From: G963677085 sp963677085
Lineage (GTDB): Bacteria > Planctomycetota > Planctomycetia > Pirellulales > Thermoguttaceae
NCBI GenBank assembly: GCA_963677085.2
Contig: CAXXFH010000005.1
Span: 186,001-250,000 of the forward strand
Direction: 5' to 3'
Length of the DNA: 64,000 bases
The position numbers and the translations under genes are program-made. Position 1 is the stretch's first letter. Every line of letters begins with the position of its first letter. A model generated the notes under the pieces. That model made no database searches. It saw only the letters and a program-made list of their open reading frames with translations, and was not told where the DNA came from. Below are positions 26,902 to 35,708 of the stretch, one piece after another.

Positions 26902-26964
26902 GACGCTTTGCGTCGTTGAAGTGTGAGCCGACGCTTCTCTTGGCCAGTCGCGACGCAAAGCGTC
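26902..26964. repeat. Inverted repeat of two 14-bp arms
   Basis: GACGCTTTGCGTCG (26902-26915) pairs perfectly with CGACGCAAAGCGTC (26951-26964); each arm is itself nearly palindromic. It lies between the stop of the receiver gene and the start of the FAD oxidoreductase gene, both on the minus strand, and may end the sensor operon. Confidence 0.6.
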
Positions 26965-26997
26965 GGTGAATCAAAGGCTATCGAAAGGGGCCGGTTC

Positions 26998-27453
26998 CTA
27001 CGTCATCTGACAAAGACGATTCCAATTGAACCAATAGGTGGCTACGTCCTGCATCAGGCGTTTCAACTCAGGGAAGGCCGTCGGTTTGATGAGGTAGCTA
27101 TTGGCATGCGCCTTGTAGGCGGCGGTGAGATCCGTTGGGGACTCGGAGGACGTGAGGACGATCGTTGGAATCGACGCGAGCTGTTCGGAATGCTTAATGT
27201 TCTGCAAAAGTTCCAGGCCATCGATTTTGGGAACACGAAGATCGAGCAAGATGAAATGCGGTCGAGGGGTTTCCGTCAGGTTGGAAAAATCACCGCGCCG
27301 GAAAAGATAGTCAAGCGCTTGTTCTCCGTCGCCTACGTGGCGTACTTGGCAGAAGGGCGCGACCTCTTGTAGCGTTCGGGCGATCAGCATGGCTTGCGGC
27401 GCATCATCTTCGACGAGCAGCACCTGAGATGGGGTGTTGGTGTCTTGTGGCAT
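26998..27453 (-). CDS. Stand-alone response regulator receiver (Rcp1-like)
   Basis: 151 residues, a single receiver domain with no output domain. Key residues are the acidic pair E15/D16, the phospho-acceptor D71 in I-L-L-D-L-R-V-P-K-I-D-G, T101 and K123 in Y-L-I-K-P. The extended alpha4 region is as in Rcp1 partners of phytochrome-type kinases. A GAGAAGG site precedes the ATG. It starts 13 bases after the stop of the histidine kinase, so it is almost surely its cognate partner; with no DNA-binding domain it must pass the signal on by protein contact or phosphotransfer. Confidence 0.9.
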   Translation of the reverse strand: MPQDTNTPSQVLLVEDDAPQAMLIARTLQEVAPFCQVRHVGDGEQALDYLFRRGDFSNLTETPRPHFILLDLRVPKIDGLELLQNIKHSEQLASIPTIVLTSSESPTDLTAAYKAHANSYLIKPTAFPELKRLMQDVATYWFNWNRLCQMT

Positions 27454-27466
27454 GATGCCTTCTCGC

Positions 27467-29854
27467 CTACTCGTTTTGCTTGGCAATCGTGAAAAAGAAC
27501 GTGGAACCGTGTCCCGCTCCTTCCGACTCTACCCAGATCTTCCCGCCATGTACCTCCACAATTCGTTTAGCCAGCGCCAGACCTACCCCCGAACCCTCAC
27601 TGGCTTTGTCCAGTTGGTCAAACAGGCCGAACACCTTATCCTGGTATCGGCGGTCGATCCCGATGCCATTATCCCGAACGAAAAATACCGTGGTGTCTTC
27701 ATTCTGGCGGCTGCCGATCTCAATACAGGGCTCGGGCTGGTCCCCCATATATTTAATCGCGTTTTCCAGAAGATTCTGCAAGACTTCTCGTAGGCGAACT
27801 CGGTCGCCAAAAACGCAGGGCATGTCTGGGGCTACCGTTGCGTGGATTCCCCGTTGGGCGGTGTGGTTGGCCACGGCGTCCAGGACCTCGTTCGCCAAGT
27901 CCCCCATTGAAATGCTTTCGGAGGGATTCACGACACGCCCGACACGAGAGAGTTCGAGCACATCGGCCAGCAACTCCCCCATCGTGTCGGCTGCTCTGGA
28001 AATTCGGCGGATGTCGTCCTGGGCTTTCGATGTTGTGTCTTCGGGCAGGTCCTCTTCGAGCATTCCGAGAAGCCACTTGATACTGATCAGCGGCGTGCGC
28101 AGATCGTGCGATACGGTGTAGGCAAAGCGTTCCAGCTCAGCGTTTTGGGTTGCCAGATTTTCAATGAGCCTCTCGCGTTGTTCCTCGGCAGCTTTCCGCA
28201 GGGTAATATTGCGCAAGAAGGTGCAGAAATACTCTTCGCCACCGAAATTGACGAGGCTAGCCGTTATTTCGACGGGAAGGTGGCGACCGTCTCTGGTGCG
28301 ATTCGTCGTTTCGAAGGTGATCGTGCCATGTGTTTTCAGGCGTTTCCACAAGGCTTGTTTCTGCTCGTCGGACACTTCGGGCAGGATGTCGTCGAAATTC
28401 ATATCGACAAGCTCTTCGCGACGATACCCAAGTAGTTGGCTGGCCGCGTGGTTGGCATAGAGGATTTGTCGATCATGTCTTGCCCAAAAGGCGACTTCGC
28501 CGGCGTTGTCCACGGCATATTGGGTGAAACGAAGCCACTTTTCGGCACGCTCTCGTTCTGCCACTTCTTCACGCAGTCGGCGGTTGACGGCAGCCAACTC
28601 GGCCCGCTTTTTGTCGACCTCCTCGTACAGCATGGCATTTTGCAGGCCAATGGCAATTTCGTCGGCAAGGGCTTCCAGGAAAGTGGATTGCAGTTGGAAT
28701 TCGCGTGGTGTTGCTGTTGCCAACCCGAGCACGCCGAAAGTGCCGGACTGGCCGTTTAGCGGAATCGCCGCAAACGAGCACAATCCGGCGTCTTTGCATT
28801 CGTGCCATGTACACCGTGGGTCGGTCGAAATATCCACGGTGTAAATCGGTTGGCCCGACTTCACCGCCAGCCCGCACAGGCATTGCCCAACCTTGTGAAT
28901 CGGTATCCGGTCGTGATCGTACTGGGGATTCGTTGCCAGAAGGCCTTCCAAGGTAAGGTCGTCGCCGTTGCGGACAAACAGCAAGGCCATGTCGGGTTCC
29001 ACTGCGTCGGCGATGCCCTTGATTGCTGCGCTCGCAACTTGGGTTACGGAAAGGCTTGAACTGACTTGGCGGCTAACCGTTCCCAAAGCGGTGATTTCTC
29101 GAATGCGTTGCCGCAACTGCGTGGCATCTTCGCGCCGAGCGATGATGCTGCTTTCGATACGTTCTTGCATGGCGTTCCACGACGCCACGACTTGGGCCAA
29201 TTCGTCGGACGACGAAGACTTGGCTGCACGGTTCAGCGTCAGGCGATTGCCAAGGTGTTGGCCATTCACGTGTTCGGCATGATGCGCCATGGCCATCAGG
29301 TGGCGGGTAATGGTAAAATGGAAAATCATCAGGATTATCGTTGCCGCGATCAACGTTTTCAGAGCATTGGTTGCGAGAATGACCAACGCTTTGCTCCACG
29401 TTCGCTGGTACACACCGGCAAGACTCGCGGCAAGACGCATGGTTCCACAGTCAACAATCCGACCGGACGGATGGCGATAGGTCAATGAGTATTCGCGCTG
29501 GATGTCGGCTTCGGGATCCAAATGTCCCACGGAAACCGAAAAAGGATGGGTTCCACGTTTCTCGGTTACCTCGGCATAGGTGATGTCGGGTACGAGAATA
29601 ATGCCCTCTAATTGCAGACGAACTTCCTCGTCGTCTACGCTGTAAACATTCGTGGCAATCGCCGGCGCATAACTCGCCTCGACAAACTGGAGAGCCTCTT
29701 CAATCGTGTGCACATCCGAGCGATAGTAGTAATAGAGTTGGATTGCGGTAGCTAGCAATGTGAACACGGTACTACACAACAGCACATAGGCCAGAAGCCG
29801 CCGTGACAGGCGGCTTTGCCGCAAATATTTCAGGAGTTGGGAAAACACATTCAT
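27467..29854 (-). CDS. Sensor histidine kinase: TM-periplasmic-TM-HAMP-GAF-PAS-HisKA-HATPase
   Basis: 795 residues. Membrane segments at about 20-42 and 157-182 enclose a 110-residue periplasmic sensor. HAMP (183-240), GAF (255-410), PAS/PAC (440-555), HisKA with H583 in V-S-H-D-L-R-T-P-L, and HATPase with N698, D-N-G-I-G-I-D and G-S-G-V-G-L-A follow. The GAF domain has the Cys-rich stretch C325, C327, C348, C353, C359, which recurs in some GAF families and might bind a cofactor. Its ATG overlaps the stop of the binding-protein gene (ATGA), so the two are co-translated, suggesting that the lipoprotein presents a ligand to the periplasmic domain. Confidence 0.92.
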   Translation of the reverse strand: MNVFSQLLKYLRQSRLSRRLLAYVLLCSTVFTLLATAIQLYYYYRSDVHTIEEALQFVEASYAPAIATNVYSVDDEEVRLQLEGIILVPDITYAEVTEKRGTHPFSVSVGHLDPEADIQREYSLTYRHPSGRIVDCGTMRLAASLAGVYQRTWSKALVILATNALKTLIAATIILMIFHFTITRHLMAMAHHAEHVNGQHLGNRLTLNRAAKSSSSDELAQVVASWNAMQERIESSIIARREDATQLRQRIREITALGTVSRQVSSSLSVTQVASAAIKGIADAVEPDMALLFVRNGDDLTLEGLLATNPQYDHDRIPIHKVGQCLCGLAVKSGQPIYTVDISTDPRCTWHECKDAGLCSFAAIPLNGQSGTFGVLGLATATPREFQLQSTFLEALADEIAIGLQNAMLYEEVDKKRAELAAVNRRLREEVAERERAEKWLRFTQYAVDNAGEVAFWARHDRQILYANHAASQLLGYRREELVDMNFDDILPEVSDEQKQALWKRLKTHGTITFETTNRTRDGRHLPVEITASLVNFGGEEYFCTFLRNITLRKAAEEQRERLIENLATQNAELERFAYTVSHDLRTPLISIKWLLGMLEEDLPEDTTSKAQDDIRRISRAADTMGELLADVLELSRVGRVVNPSESISMGDLANEVLDAVANHTAQRGIHATVAPDMPCVFGDRVRLREVLQNLLENAIKYMGDQPEPCIEIGSRQNEDTTVFFVRDNGIGIDRRYQDKVFGLFDQLDKASEGSGVGLALAKRIVEVHGGKIWVESEGAGHGSTFFFTIAKQNE

Positions 29855-30873
29855 CGTATATTGTTGTCCGTATGCTGTAATGCATCATCCAGACACCGCT
29901 GTAAACGCCCCTCTTCTTGCATCGCTCGGAACACTTCTTCGATGCGTGGTTGAATCGCACGATGTTTCTTGTGCAAGTAGAGGTAATACGGCGGCGAATC
30001 GAGTGTGCCCGCACAACGGATTGTTGTCCCGGTGGATTCTTCCACTTGCTTGACGAGGGCTGGAATTGCCGAGTTGACGTGCAGATCGACGCGCCCTGCG
30101 GTCAGAAGAAGCAGGCCTCGATCGCGGGAACCACTGACCGGCACCATCATGTTGCGGTTGCAGTACTTGGGAAGCAACGTTTCTACGTCTTTGTCACCAA
30201 CCATGTACGCGATTCGGTATCCCTTGCCGCGAAGGCTTTCCCAACCGTCGACGTGAATCGTGGGTTTTATGGCATACGCCACATTGTCGCGATGCATCAA
30301 CGGCACATTGACCAACACGAGGTTGGGATACGCTTTGCTTGTGCTGACGTTGATTGGGCGAAGCGCCTCGCCATCGGCCGCTCCGCTGTTTGCAACGAGC
30401 AAGGCTCGTTCCAAGGGGTACGACACCACTTGCACCTTGTAACCAAGGCGTTTGAATGCCTCGCGGTGGATGCATTCCGCTGCGATGAACGTGGCGGAGT
30501 TTTCGGGAAAGCCTGTGGCCAGGACTATTGTTTTGGCCTGAGTGTGAGACGCCGTGTCCGAAATCGCAGCCGAACCGGATGAGACATCTTGCGAAGAGGT
30601 CGTCGTCGGTGACATTTCGCTGGAGGGCGTCTGCCCGGAGCAGCCCAGCAACGCGCCCAGCGCAACGGCAAATCCCAGGAATAACGTGGCGGGTACTGGA
30701 CTTTCTCGCCGTAGACCTTGTGTTCCCAGGCGAGAAGGAGGCGCTATTTCTCGAAGGGTAGGGAGGTGGCGAAACGCAGTGTGCTGCTCGGCGTGGTCGG
30801 TGGCGAGCAGGGATCTCTCTACGGTTTGGCGGAGAATTAGCCGTTGCCTGTACATGACATCTGCCCCATTCAT
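29851..30873 (-). CDS. Solute-binding lipoprotein (SBP family 3-like), first gene of the sensor operon
   Basis: About 340 residues; the start is uncertain (30873 or 30855; the frame is open to 31044) because no ribosome site is clear. A hydrophobic segment F-L-G-F-A-V-A-L-G-A-L-L-G-C gives a lipobox. After a Ser/Thr linker the fold begins K-T-I-V-L-A-T-G-F-P-E-N-S-A-T and continues with W-E-S-L-R-G-K-G-Y-R-I-A-Y-M-V-G, L-L-T-A-G-R-V-D-L-H-V-N and Y-L-Y-L-H-K-K-H, the layout of periplasmic amino-acid-type binding proteins. No ABC permease or ATPase is adjacent; its partner is more likely the overlapping kinase. Confidence 0.82.
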   Translation of the reverse strand: MNGADVMYRQRLILRQTVERSLLATDHAEQHTAFRHLPTLREIAPPSRLGTQGLRRESPVPATLFLGFAVALGALLGCSGQTPSSEMSPTTTSSQDVSSGSAAISDTASHTQAKTIVLATGFPENSATFIAAECIHREAFKRLGYKVQVVSYPLERALLVANSGAADGEALRPINVSTSKAYPNLVLVNVPLMHRDNVAYAIKPTIHVDGWESLRGKGYRIAYMVGDKDVETLLPKYCNRNMMVPVSGSRDRGLLLLTAGRVDLHVNSAIPALVKQVEESTGTTIRCAGTLDSPPYYLYLHKKHRAIQPRIEEVFRAMQEEGRLQRCLDDALQHTDNNIR

Positions 30874-31044
30874 TCCAGGAAACTTGGACAATGAGCTGTC
30901 TTGGACGTGGTACTCCCGATTTGGCAAGACACGTTGGTGTTCGGTGCGGCAAGTTCGTACGAGCCGCTTGACTGCCTGTCTTGCGCAGTTTCTGGAGGAT
31001 CGACGGATTAATAACTTGCCGATTTGTCGGGCCGTGCTTCGCAC

Positions 31045-31461
31045 CGTCCGTCAGTTTCCGCGTTGACAAAGGGTATGTTAATACTTTTCACACAACCTTT
31101 TGAGGACAACCTAGGCAGTCGCGTTTTCCGTTGTAGCTGCCTGCCTGCGGAATCGGTTGTCGTCCGCATCTAGGGGTTGCAAAGCCCGGGAACTCATGTC
31201 GTTGTTCGAGCAACTGGAGGCGTAGTAGCCATCATATAACATTTCCGTCACAGCGTCATGCTGGGGGGTGGGTAATTATATTGCTGTGAGGGGGGGGCGA
31301 GTCCGCGAGACACACGGTCTCTGCGGTAACTACGGTGTGCCCTGGACTGCTAACTCAACTGCAAACGAGCAGGAGAAGTCCACGGATAGCGGTGTGACTT
31401 TCGAGAGTCGGGTTCCAAGGCATTCGGGGCCTTGGCCAACCATGGCGTGAATACGCGAACG
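31045..31461. other. Intergenic region upstream of the sensor operon
   Basis: Roughly 400 bases that should carry the promoter for the binding protein, kinase and receiver genes (minus strand). G-runs occur around 31263-31298. No gene, repeat copy or convincing operator was found. Confidence 0.35.
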
Positions 31462-32658
31462 TCAATGCGAGGCGGCAAAGGTCCGTACCGCGACGGCCGT
31501 TCCTTGCTGATCGGCCGACACGTAGGCGCTGTAGATTGTCGAGATCGTGTTGGCCGCCAGTTGGCTGTCGCTTTGCACCGGCTCGCCGTAGGCAACGGTT
31601 CGGTAGAATGCCTCGATTTCTTGCGGATAGCCGGTGAACCAGTCTTCGTCGGGCGATGTGCAGGCCCAACCTTGTTTCGTGCCGATCTTTTCAACGACGT
31701 AAATGTCGTTGAAATTGCGTTCCACCGGATTATACGTCTGCATCGACGTATTGGGATTGATGTTGCAGAGTGCCCGATGGTTGTTAGCACACACTTCCAA
31801 CCAGTTGTGAATCCCACCCAGGACGATGTCCGAGGCGACGATGTCGGCGATCGTGCCGTCGTCGAATTCGACGTGCATGAGGGAGAAGTCCTCGATGTCG
31901 TAATAGTCGCAACGGATGTGGCCCTCGTCGCGGAAGGTTTCCAGTCGGGTAATGGCGTGGGTTCGTGCCGAGACGGTTCGCGGAAGGATGGGTTGCCCGT
32001 TGCGCACGCGTCCTTCAACTTGCTTCAAGTAAAGCGCTGCCGTTAGGGGGTGGCACCCTTTGCCGATCAGTACGCCGCCGCCACAACGTGCTGCGTAAGC
32101 GTAGTCGACCGAATGGGAGCCGCTATGGGCCTCTTCGCCGTGCATCCAGATAATCTGGCCGCCGGTCTTCTCCAGAATTTCGCGTTCTTTCTGGACCGCC
32201 GGCGCATAGACCCAGTTTTCGGCGTACATTAGCCGTCCGTTGCTTTGGGCCTCGGCTGCGAGCATGCGTTCGACACTTTTCAAGGCGGCATCGAGGGCCG
32301 TTTGTTTGTTGGCTTTCGCCCAGTGGAAGTCGGCCGAACCGTCGCCAAAATAGCCCGTCAGCGGCTTCTCGCAGATAACGAATTTGTCGCGAGCCAACGC
32401 GGCAACCGCCACCGGCTCATGCGCCACTGGCGGTACGCACACGTGGACTACATCGACCGCGTCCAGCAGGGCGTCGAGCGTTGGGAAGTAACCGATACCG
32501 CGACTCTCGGCATACGGACGCCCGCTTTCGGGATCGAGTGTATGAACGCCCACGATTTCGACATCAGTTCCATAGACCTTTTGCAACGCCTCGAAATGAA
32601 ACGATGCCGAAAAACCTGCGCCGACAATGCCCGAACGAACGGTCTTCTTATCCGTCAT
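31462..32658 (-). CDS. Gfo/Idh/MocA family oxidoreductase, cytoplasmic
   Basis: 398 residues with AAGGA before the ATG. The Rossmann motif S-G-I-V-G-A-G-F-S-A is at the extreme N-terminus and C-E-K-P-L-T-G-Y carries the catalytic Lys. A G-G-G-V-L-I-G-K-G-C-H-P-L-T segment holds the usual conserved His. There is no signal peptide. It lies 15 bases from a URO-D-like gene and near a second, exported Gfo gene, divergent from a XylR-type regulator, so a sugar-breakdown role under that regulator is likely. The substrate is unknown. Confidence 0.88.
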   Translation of the reverse strand: MTDKKTVRSGIVGAGFSASFHFEALQKVYGTDVEIVGVHTLDPESGRPYAESRGIGYFPTLDALLDAVDVVHVCVPPVAHEPVAVAALARDKFVICEKPLTGYFGDGSADFHWAKANKQTALDAALKSVERMLAAEAQSNGRLMYAENWVYAPAVQKEREILEKTGGQIIWMHGEEAHSGSHSVDYAYAARCGGGVLIGKGCHPLTAALYLKQVEGRVRNGQPILPRTVSARTHAITRLETFRDEGHIRCDYYDIEDFSLMHVEFDDGTIADIVASDIVLGGIHNWLEVCANNHRALCNINPNTSMQTYNPVERNFNDIYVVEKIGTKQGWACTSPDEDWFTGYPQEIEAFYRTVAYGEPVQSDSQLAANTISTIYSAYVSADQQGTAVAVRTFAASH

Positions 32659-32673
32659 GGTTGTTCCTTACGA

Positions 32674-33720
32674 TTAGCGAGATACGGCCGCTTGGTTGCG
32701 TGCTGCGTCGTACAGTGCTTCAATATTTTCGGTCGACACATTCGGCGGAGTTCCACCCCCGCACGACAGAATAATCCGTTGCCGGTTAGTCAGCGGCGCC
32801 AGCACTTCGGCCACGCTATGGCGAACATCGTCGGGCGTGCCGGCTGCCAATACGTCTCGCGGCGGGACGTTTCCCAGTAACGAGACTTCGTCGCCCGCGA
32901 GTGCCCGAATTTCGTTCAAAGAATGCTGATGCGAGAAATTGAATAGGTTGACTTCCATGGCCGACAAGTGCTTCGCTGTGATCAGCCCGGGCGCGTCGTT
33001 GTGAAGGGCCTTGACCGAGACGTTAAGCGACCGATAAACGTCCGTCAAGTAGGGCAAGGCGAACTCGCAGAAATCATCCTCGCGGAGGAAACCAATCAGA
33101 TCGTCGAGCAGCAAGATGCCGTCGATCGAGTCAAACGTGTCGGCTTGTAGTGTGACCCAGTCGATGAGAAAGTCGGTGATCGTGCGAAGCAGGCGATGGA
33201 TCTCCTCCGCGTTGGTTTTTACTCCGATAAGAAACTCCGTGTGCCCCAGCAGGTAGGACGCAATGTTTAGCGGCCCCCGGGCAACAGCGAAACGAATCCG
33301 ATGGCCCGTGTCTTCGATCGCCTTGCGACAGTGCTGCAAACGCTTGATCACAAACGGCGCCAATCCATCGGTGCGGCAATTGGGTTTCTTCAGGCGGCCG
33401 ATGTCTTGGTAATCGTACAACGTGCGTTCGACGCTGGGGAAAGAGTTTTCGCCCCAAATACACTTGGTCCCAAAGGCCGAGGGCTCGGTACACATGCCGT
33501 ATTCGGCCCAGAAGCCGGGCAGAAACCACACCGACGGGAACCGTTCGACAACCTTTTGATTGGCCGCGAGCCACGCCGTTTCATCGGTGAAATAGTCGAG
33601 AATCGAAATCCCCGCCCAACCAGGCAGCCAGGGGCTATCGACGATGAGCCCCACCGGCATCGGTTCGACAACCTCGCCCTGAACGACACGCAGAAGGTCT
33701 TGCCATTGATTGTCGGTCAT
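32674..33720 (-). CDS. URO-D superfamily protein (uroporphyrinogen decarboxylase-like / methyltransferase-like)
   Basis: 348 residues from M-T-D-N-Q-W-Q; the frame extends further upstream without support. The barrel has the superfamily's late motifs: V-K-A-L-H-N-D-A-P-G, L-L-G-N-V-P-P-R-D-V-L, and the C-terminal I-L-S-C-G-G-G-T-P-P-N-V-S-T-E-N-I. This subgroup is distant from heme-pathway HemE and closer to the corrinoid-linked methyltransferase-type members often found beside sugar genes. Its placement between two Gfo genes argues against heme synthesis. The reaction is unknown. Confidence 0.8.
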   Translation of the reverse strand: MTDNQWQDLLRVVQGEVVEPMPVGLIVDSPWLPGWAGISILDYFTDETAWLAANQKVVERFPSVWFLPGFWAEYGMCTEPSAFGTKCIWGENSFPSVERTLYDYQDIGRLKKPNCRTDGLAPFVIKRLQHCRKAIEDTGHRIRFAVARGPLNIASYLLGHTEFLIGVKTNAEEIHRLLRTITDFLIDWVTLQADTFDSIDGILLLDDLIGFLREDDFCEFALPYLTDVYRSLNVSVKALHNDAPGLITAKHLSAMEVNLFNFSHQHSLNEIRALAGDEVSLLGNVPPRDVLAAGTPDDVRHSVAEVLAPLTNRQRIILSCGGGTPPNVSTENIEALYDAARNQAAVSR

Positions 33721-33861
33721 TGGTTTAAGTGTTCCTCGCAATGCGGCAACGCCGCTGCCAATGGGTGCTGTACGCTCGCGTTGATCGTACAGCAATGCCC
33801 CCAAACCCAAGTGTTGCGACCCCTGGGAAAAAATCCCCATTCCGCATCAATCCGAGTCTCC

Positions 33862-35208
33862 CTAAACCGTTTCCGGCAAGTCATAGGGTTGTCGTCGCGG
33901 TCGGGTTAACAGCGCATTGGCCTCGTCATCACCGATGAACACTTCCTTCTCCGGGTCCCACTTCAGCCGCCGGTTTTCCCAACGTGCGATATTGCCCAAG
34001 TGGCACACCGTCGCCGAACGATGACCGATTTCCACGTCGGCTACAGGCTTTTCGCGGCTCTTGATGCAATCGAGCCAGTTGCCCATGTGATCGTCGCTCT
34101 TGTACAGGTGGATTTCGGAATCGGCGATCGGTTCTTTGACTAACTCGGCCGGATTCGACGTGACGCGACCGCGGAAAATTTCGATCTTGCCGTGCTCGCC
34201 GACAAAGATTCCTCCCCCCGGGTTGCCTTTGCCAAGTTCCAACTCGATCCCGTTGGCATAACGGAAGAACACTTGCGGTATCTGGCAAAGCTCTTCGCCT
34301 CGCTTTCGTCCCTCGGGCACAGTGTACGTGGGTGGATCGAAGGGCCGCCCGTCGGTCCAGACCTCGACCGGACCGCTCTCGTCCATTCCCAATGCCCATT
34401 GGATTTGGTCCAGCCCATGCGCTCCCCAGCCGGTCATCTCGCCGCCTGAATAGGGGCGGAAGGAGATCCAGCCGGGGTTCGTCCGCGGTGCACACAAATT
34501 TTGGTGATACGGCACGAGTTCATTGGGGCCGCACCACATGTCCCAGTCGAGGCCCTCGGGTACCGGCTGCCCAGGATAGTTGCACATCCAAGGGCTGGGG
34601 TAGTTGGCGCCAATCACTTTGTGGATCTTGCCAATCCGCCCGTTACGGATCAACTCGCAGCCAAAACGGTTTGCCGCCATCGAACGCTGCTGGCTGCCCG
34701 TCTGGAACACGCGTTTGTACTTCCGCACGGCTTGGACCATCAAACGTCCTTCGGCGATGGTCAACGTCATGGGTTTTTCGGCGTATACGTCCTTGCCGGC
34801 CTGGCAGGCGTGGACGCATACGAGCGATCGCCAGTGGTCGGGCGTGGCCGTGTAGATGGCGTCGATGTCCTGGCGGTCGAGTACTTTGCGGTAGTCTTGG
34901 TACACGTCGACCGACGCGTGACTGCCGCCCTTGATCTTGTCGGCAATCGCACCCCCACGGACAAGATTGACGTCGGCAACCGCAGCAATCCGTGCGATCT
35001 TCCCGTGTCGCAGGAGCTGGTCGGTTAGCCCACCACCTTGACGTCCGACGCCGATGCCGGCCACCACAATCCGGTCGTTTGCCCCGGGCCCTGTCGAGTC
35101 GGCCATCACGCCGCCGGGAATTAGATAGGGTGCTGCGACGCCCGAGGTTGCCAGCGCGGCCGTGCGGCTGAGAAAACTCCGACGCGAACATTGCGAGTGG
35201 TTCGTCAT
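33862..35208 (-). CDS. Gfo/Idh/MocA family oxidoreductase with Tat signal
   Basis: 448 residues from the ATG with AAGGAG 8 bases upstream. The Tat motif is C-S-R-R-S-F-L-S-R-T-A. Rossmann motif V-A-G-I-G-V-G-R-Q-G-G-G, catalytic A-E-K-P-M-T-L, then Q-T-G-S-Q-Q-R-S-M-A and G-W-G-A-H-G-L-D-Q-I-Q-W. This matches the long planctomycete group that also includes the protein at 44922-46322. It should act in the periplasm on sugars or glycosides with bound NAD(P). It is the first gene of the minus-strand Gfo/URO-D/Gfo series, divergent from the XylR-type regulator. Confidence 0.9.
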   Translation of the reverse strand: MTNHSQCSRRSFLSRTAALATSGVAAPYLIPGGVMADSTGPGANDRIVVAGIGVGRQGGGLTDQLLRHGKIARIAAVADVNLVRGGAIADKIKGGSHASVDVYQDYRKVLDRQDIDAIYTATPDHWRSLVCVHACQAGKDVYAEKPMTLTIAEGRLMVQAVRKYKRVFQTGSQQRSMAANRFGCELIRNGRIGKIHKVIGANYPSPWMCNYPGQPVPEGLDWDMWCGPNELVPYHQNLCAPRTNPGWISFRPYSGGEMTGWGAHGLDQIQWALGMDESGPVEVWTDGRPFDPPTYTVPEGRKRGEELCQIPQVFFRYANGIELELGKGNPGGGIFVGEHGKIEIFRGRVTSNPAELVKEPIADSEIHLYKSDDHMGNWLDCIKSREKPVADVEIGHRSATVCHLGNIARWENRRLKWDPEKEVFIGDDEANALLTRPRRQPYDLPETV

Positions 35209-35386
35209 TTTTGCGCTCCTTGTCTGCGAGAAACGATCTGCGGGAGGTGGAGGCAACAACGGCGGGACACGTGACCGACGGTGTTGGCCGGGTAGGGCTT
35301 ACAGCAAAACGAAACGTGGGGAGGCTGCTCGTTTCACTGTGTGTAAAGCTTCGCACGCGGGCCTGGTTGCCGTCAAGCAAGGAAAC

Positions 35387-35411
35387 GCGCAAAATAACGT
35401 TTGATTTGCGC
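35387..35411. promoter_or_regulatory. Operator-like inverted repeat near the XylR-type regulator
   Basis: GCGCAAA-N11-TTTGCGC is a perfect 7-bp inverted repeat centred about 190 bases upstream of the Gfo start and 310 bases upstream of the regulator start. Size and symmetry suit a dimeric sugar regulator; the link is inferred from position. Confidence 0.45.
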
Positions 35412-35470
35412 ACGCCCCTGTGATAGTGTAGTCCAGAGGAAAGCATCGTCGGCGCTCTTGCGCGACTGTT

Positions 35471-35572
35471 ATTGATATTTGCATTGAAAATGATCCGCTT
35501 CGGAAAGCCGAACGCCTGGAAACCCAGGCTCCCGTTGGTCGCCTTCCGCTCATTAGCTATGCAAGCGTCAAT
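35471..35572 (+). mobile_element. MITE-like element, copy B (102 bp)
   Basis: Ends ATTGATATTTGCAT and ATGCAAGCGTCAAT form the terminal inverted repeat. Preceded by T and followed by A, so both ends read TA, as expected for a TA target duplication. Over 90% identical by eye to copies A and C. Confidence 0.75.
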
Positions 35573-35622
35573 AGGACGAGCTGCCGCTTCAGCAAACTTT
35601 AACCGACGGGTGCCAGGGTGAC

Positions 35623-35654
35623 TTGTCCGCCACTGCGGAAGCAAGGGCAGACAA
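35623..35654. repeat. REP-like palindrome, family 4
   Basis: TTGTC and GACAA arms around CGCCACTGCGGAAGCAAGGG; related to the hairpin at 22160-22191. Confidence 0.45.
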
Positions 35655-35708
35655 ACTGCCTATGGTACCCAACCCACAGGCGAGAACTGACAAAGTACGG
35701 TCCGCGCA

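Larger units (their letters stand above)
35209..35708. other. Divergent regulatory region between Gfo and XylR-type genes
   Basis: 500 bases holding an operator-like inverted repeat, MITE copy B and a REP-like palindrome, each listed separately. No gene is supported. Confidence 0.45.

Noticed and set aside
32674..33720. HemE of the heme pathway
   Set aside because: Only the general URO-D fold motifs match, and the setting is a sugar regulon; HemE-specific motifs were not seen.
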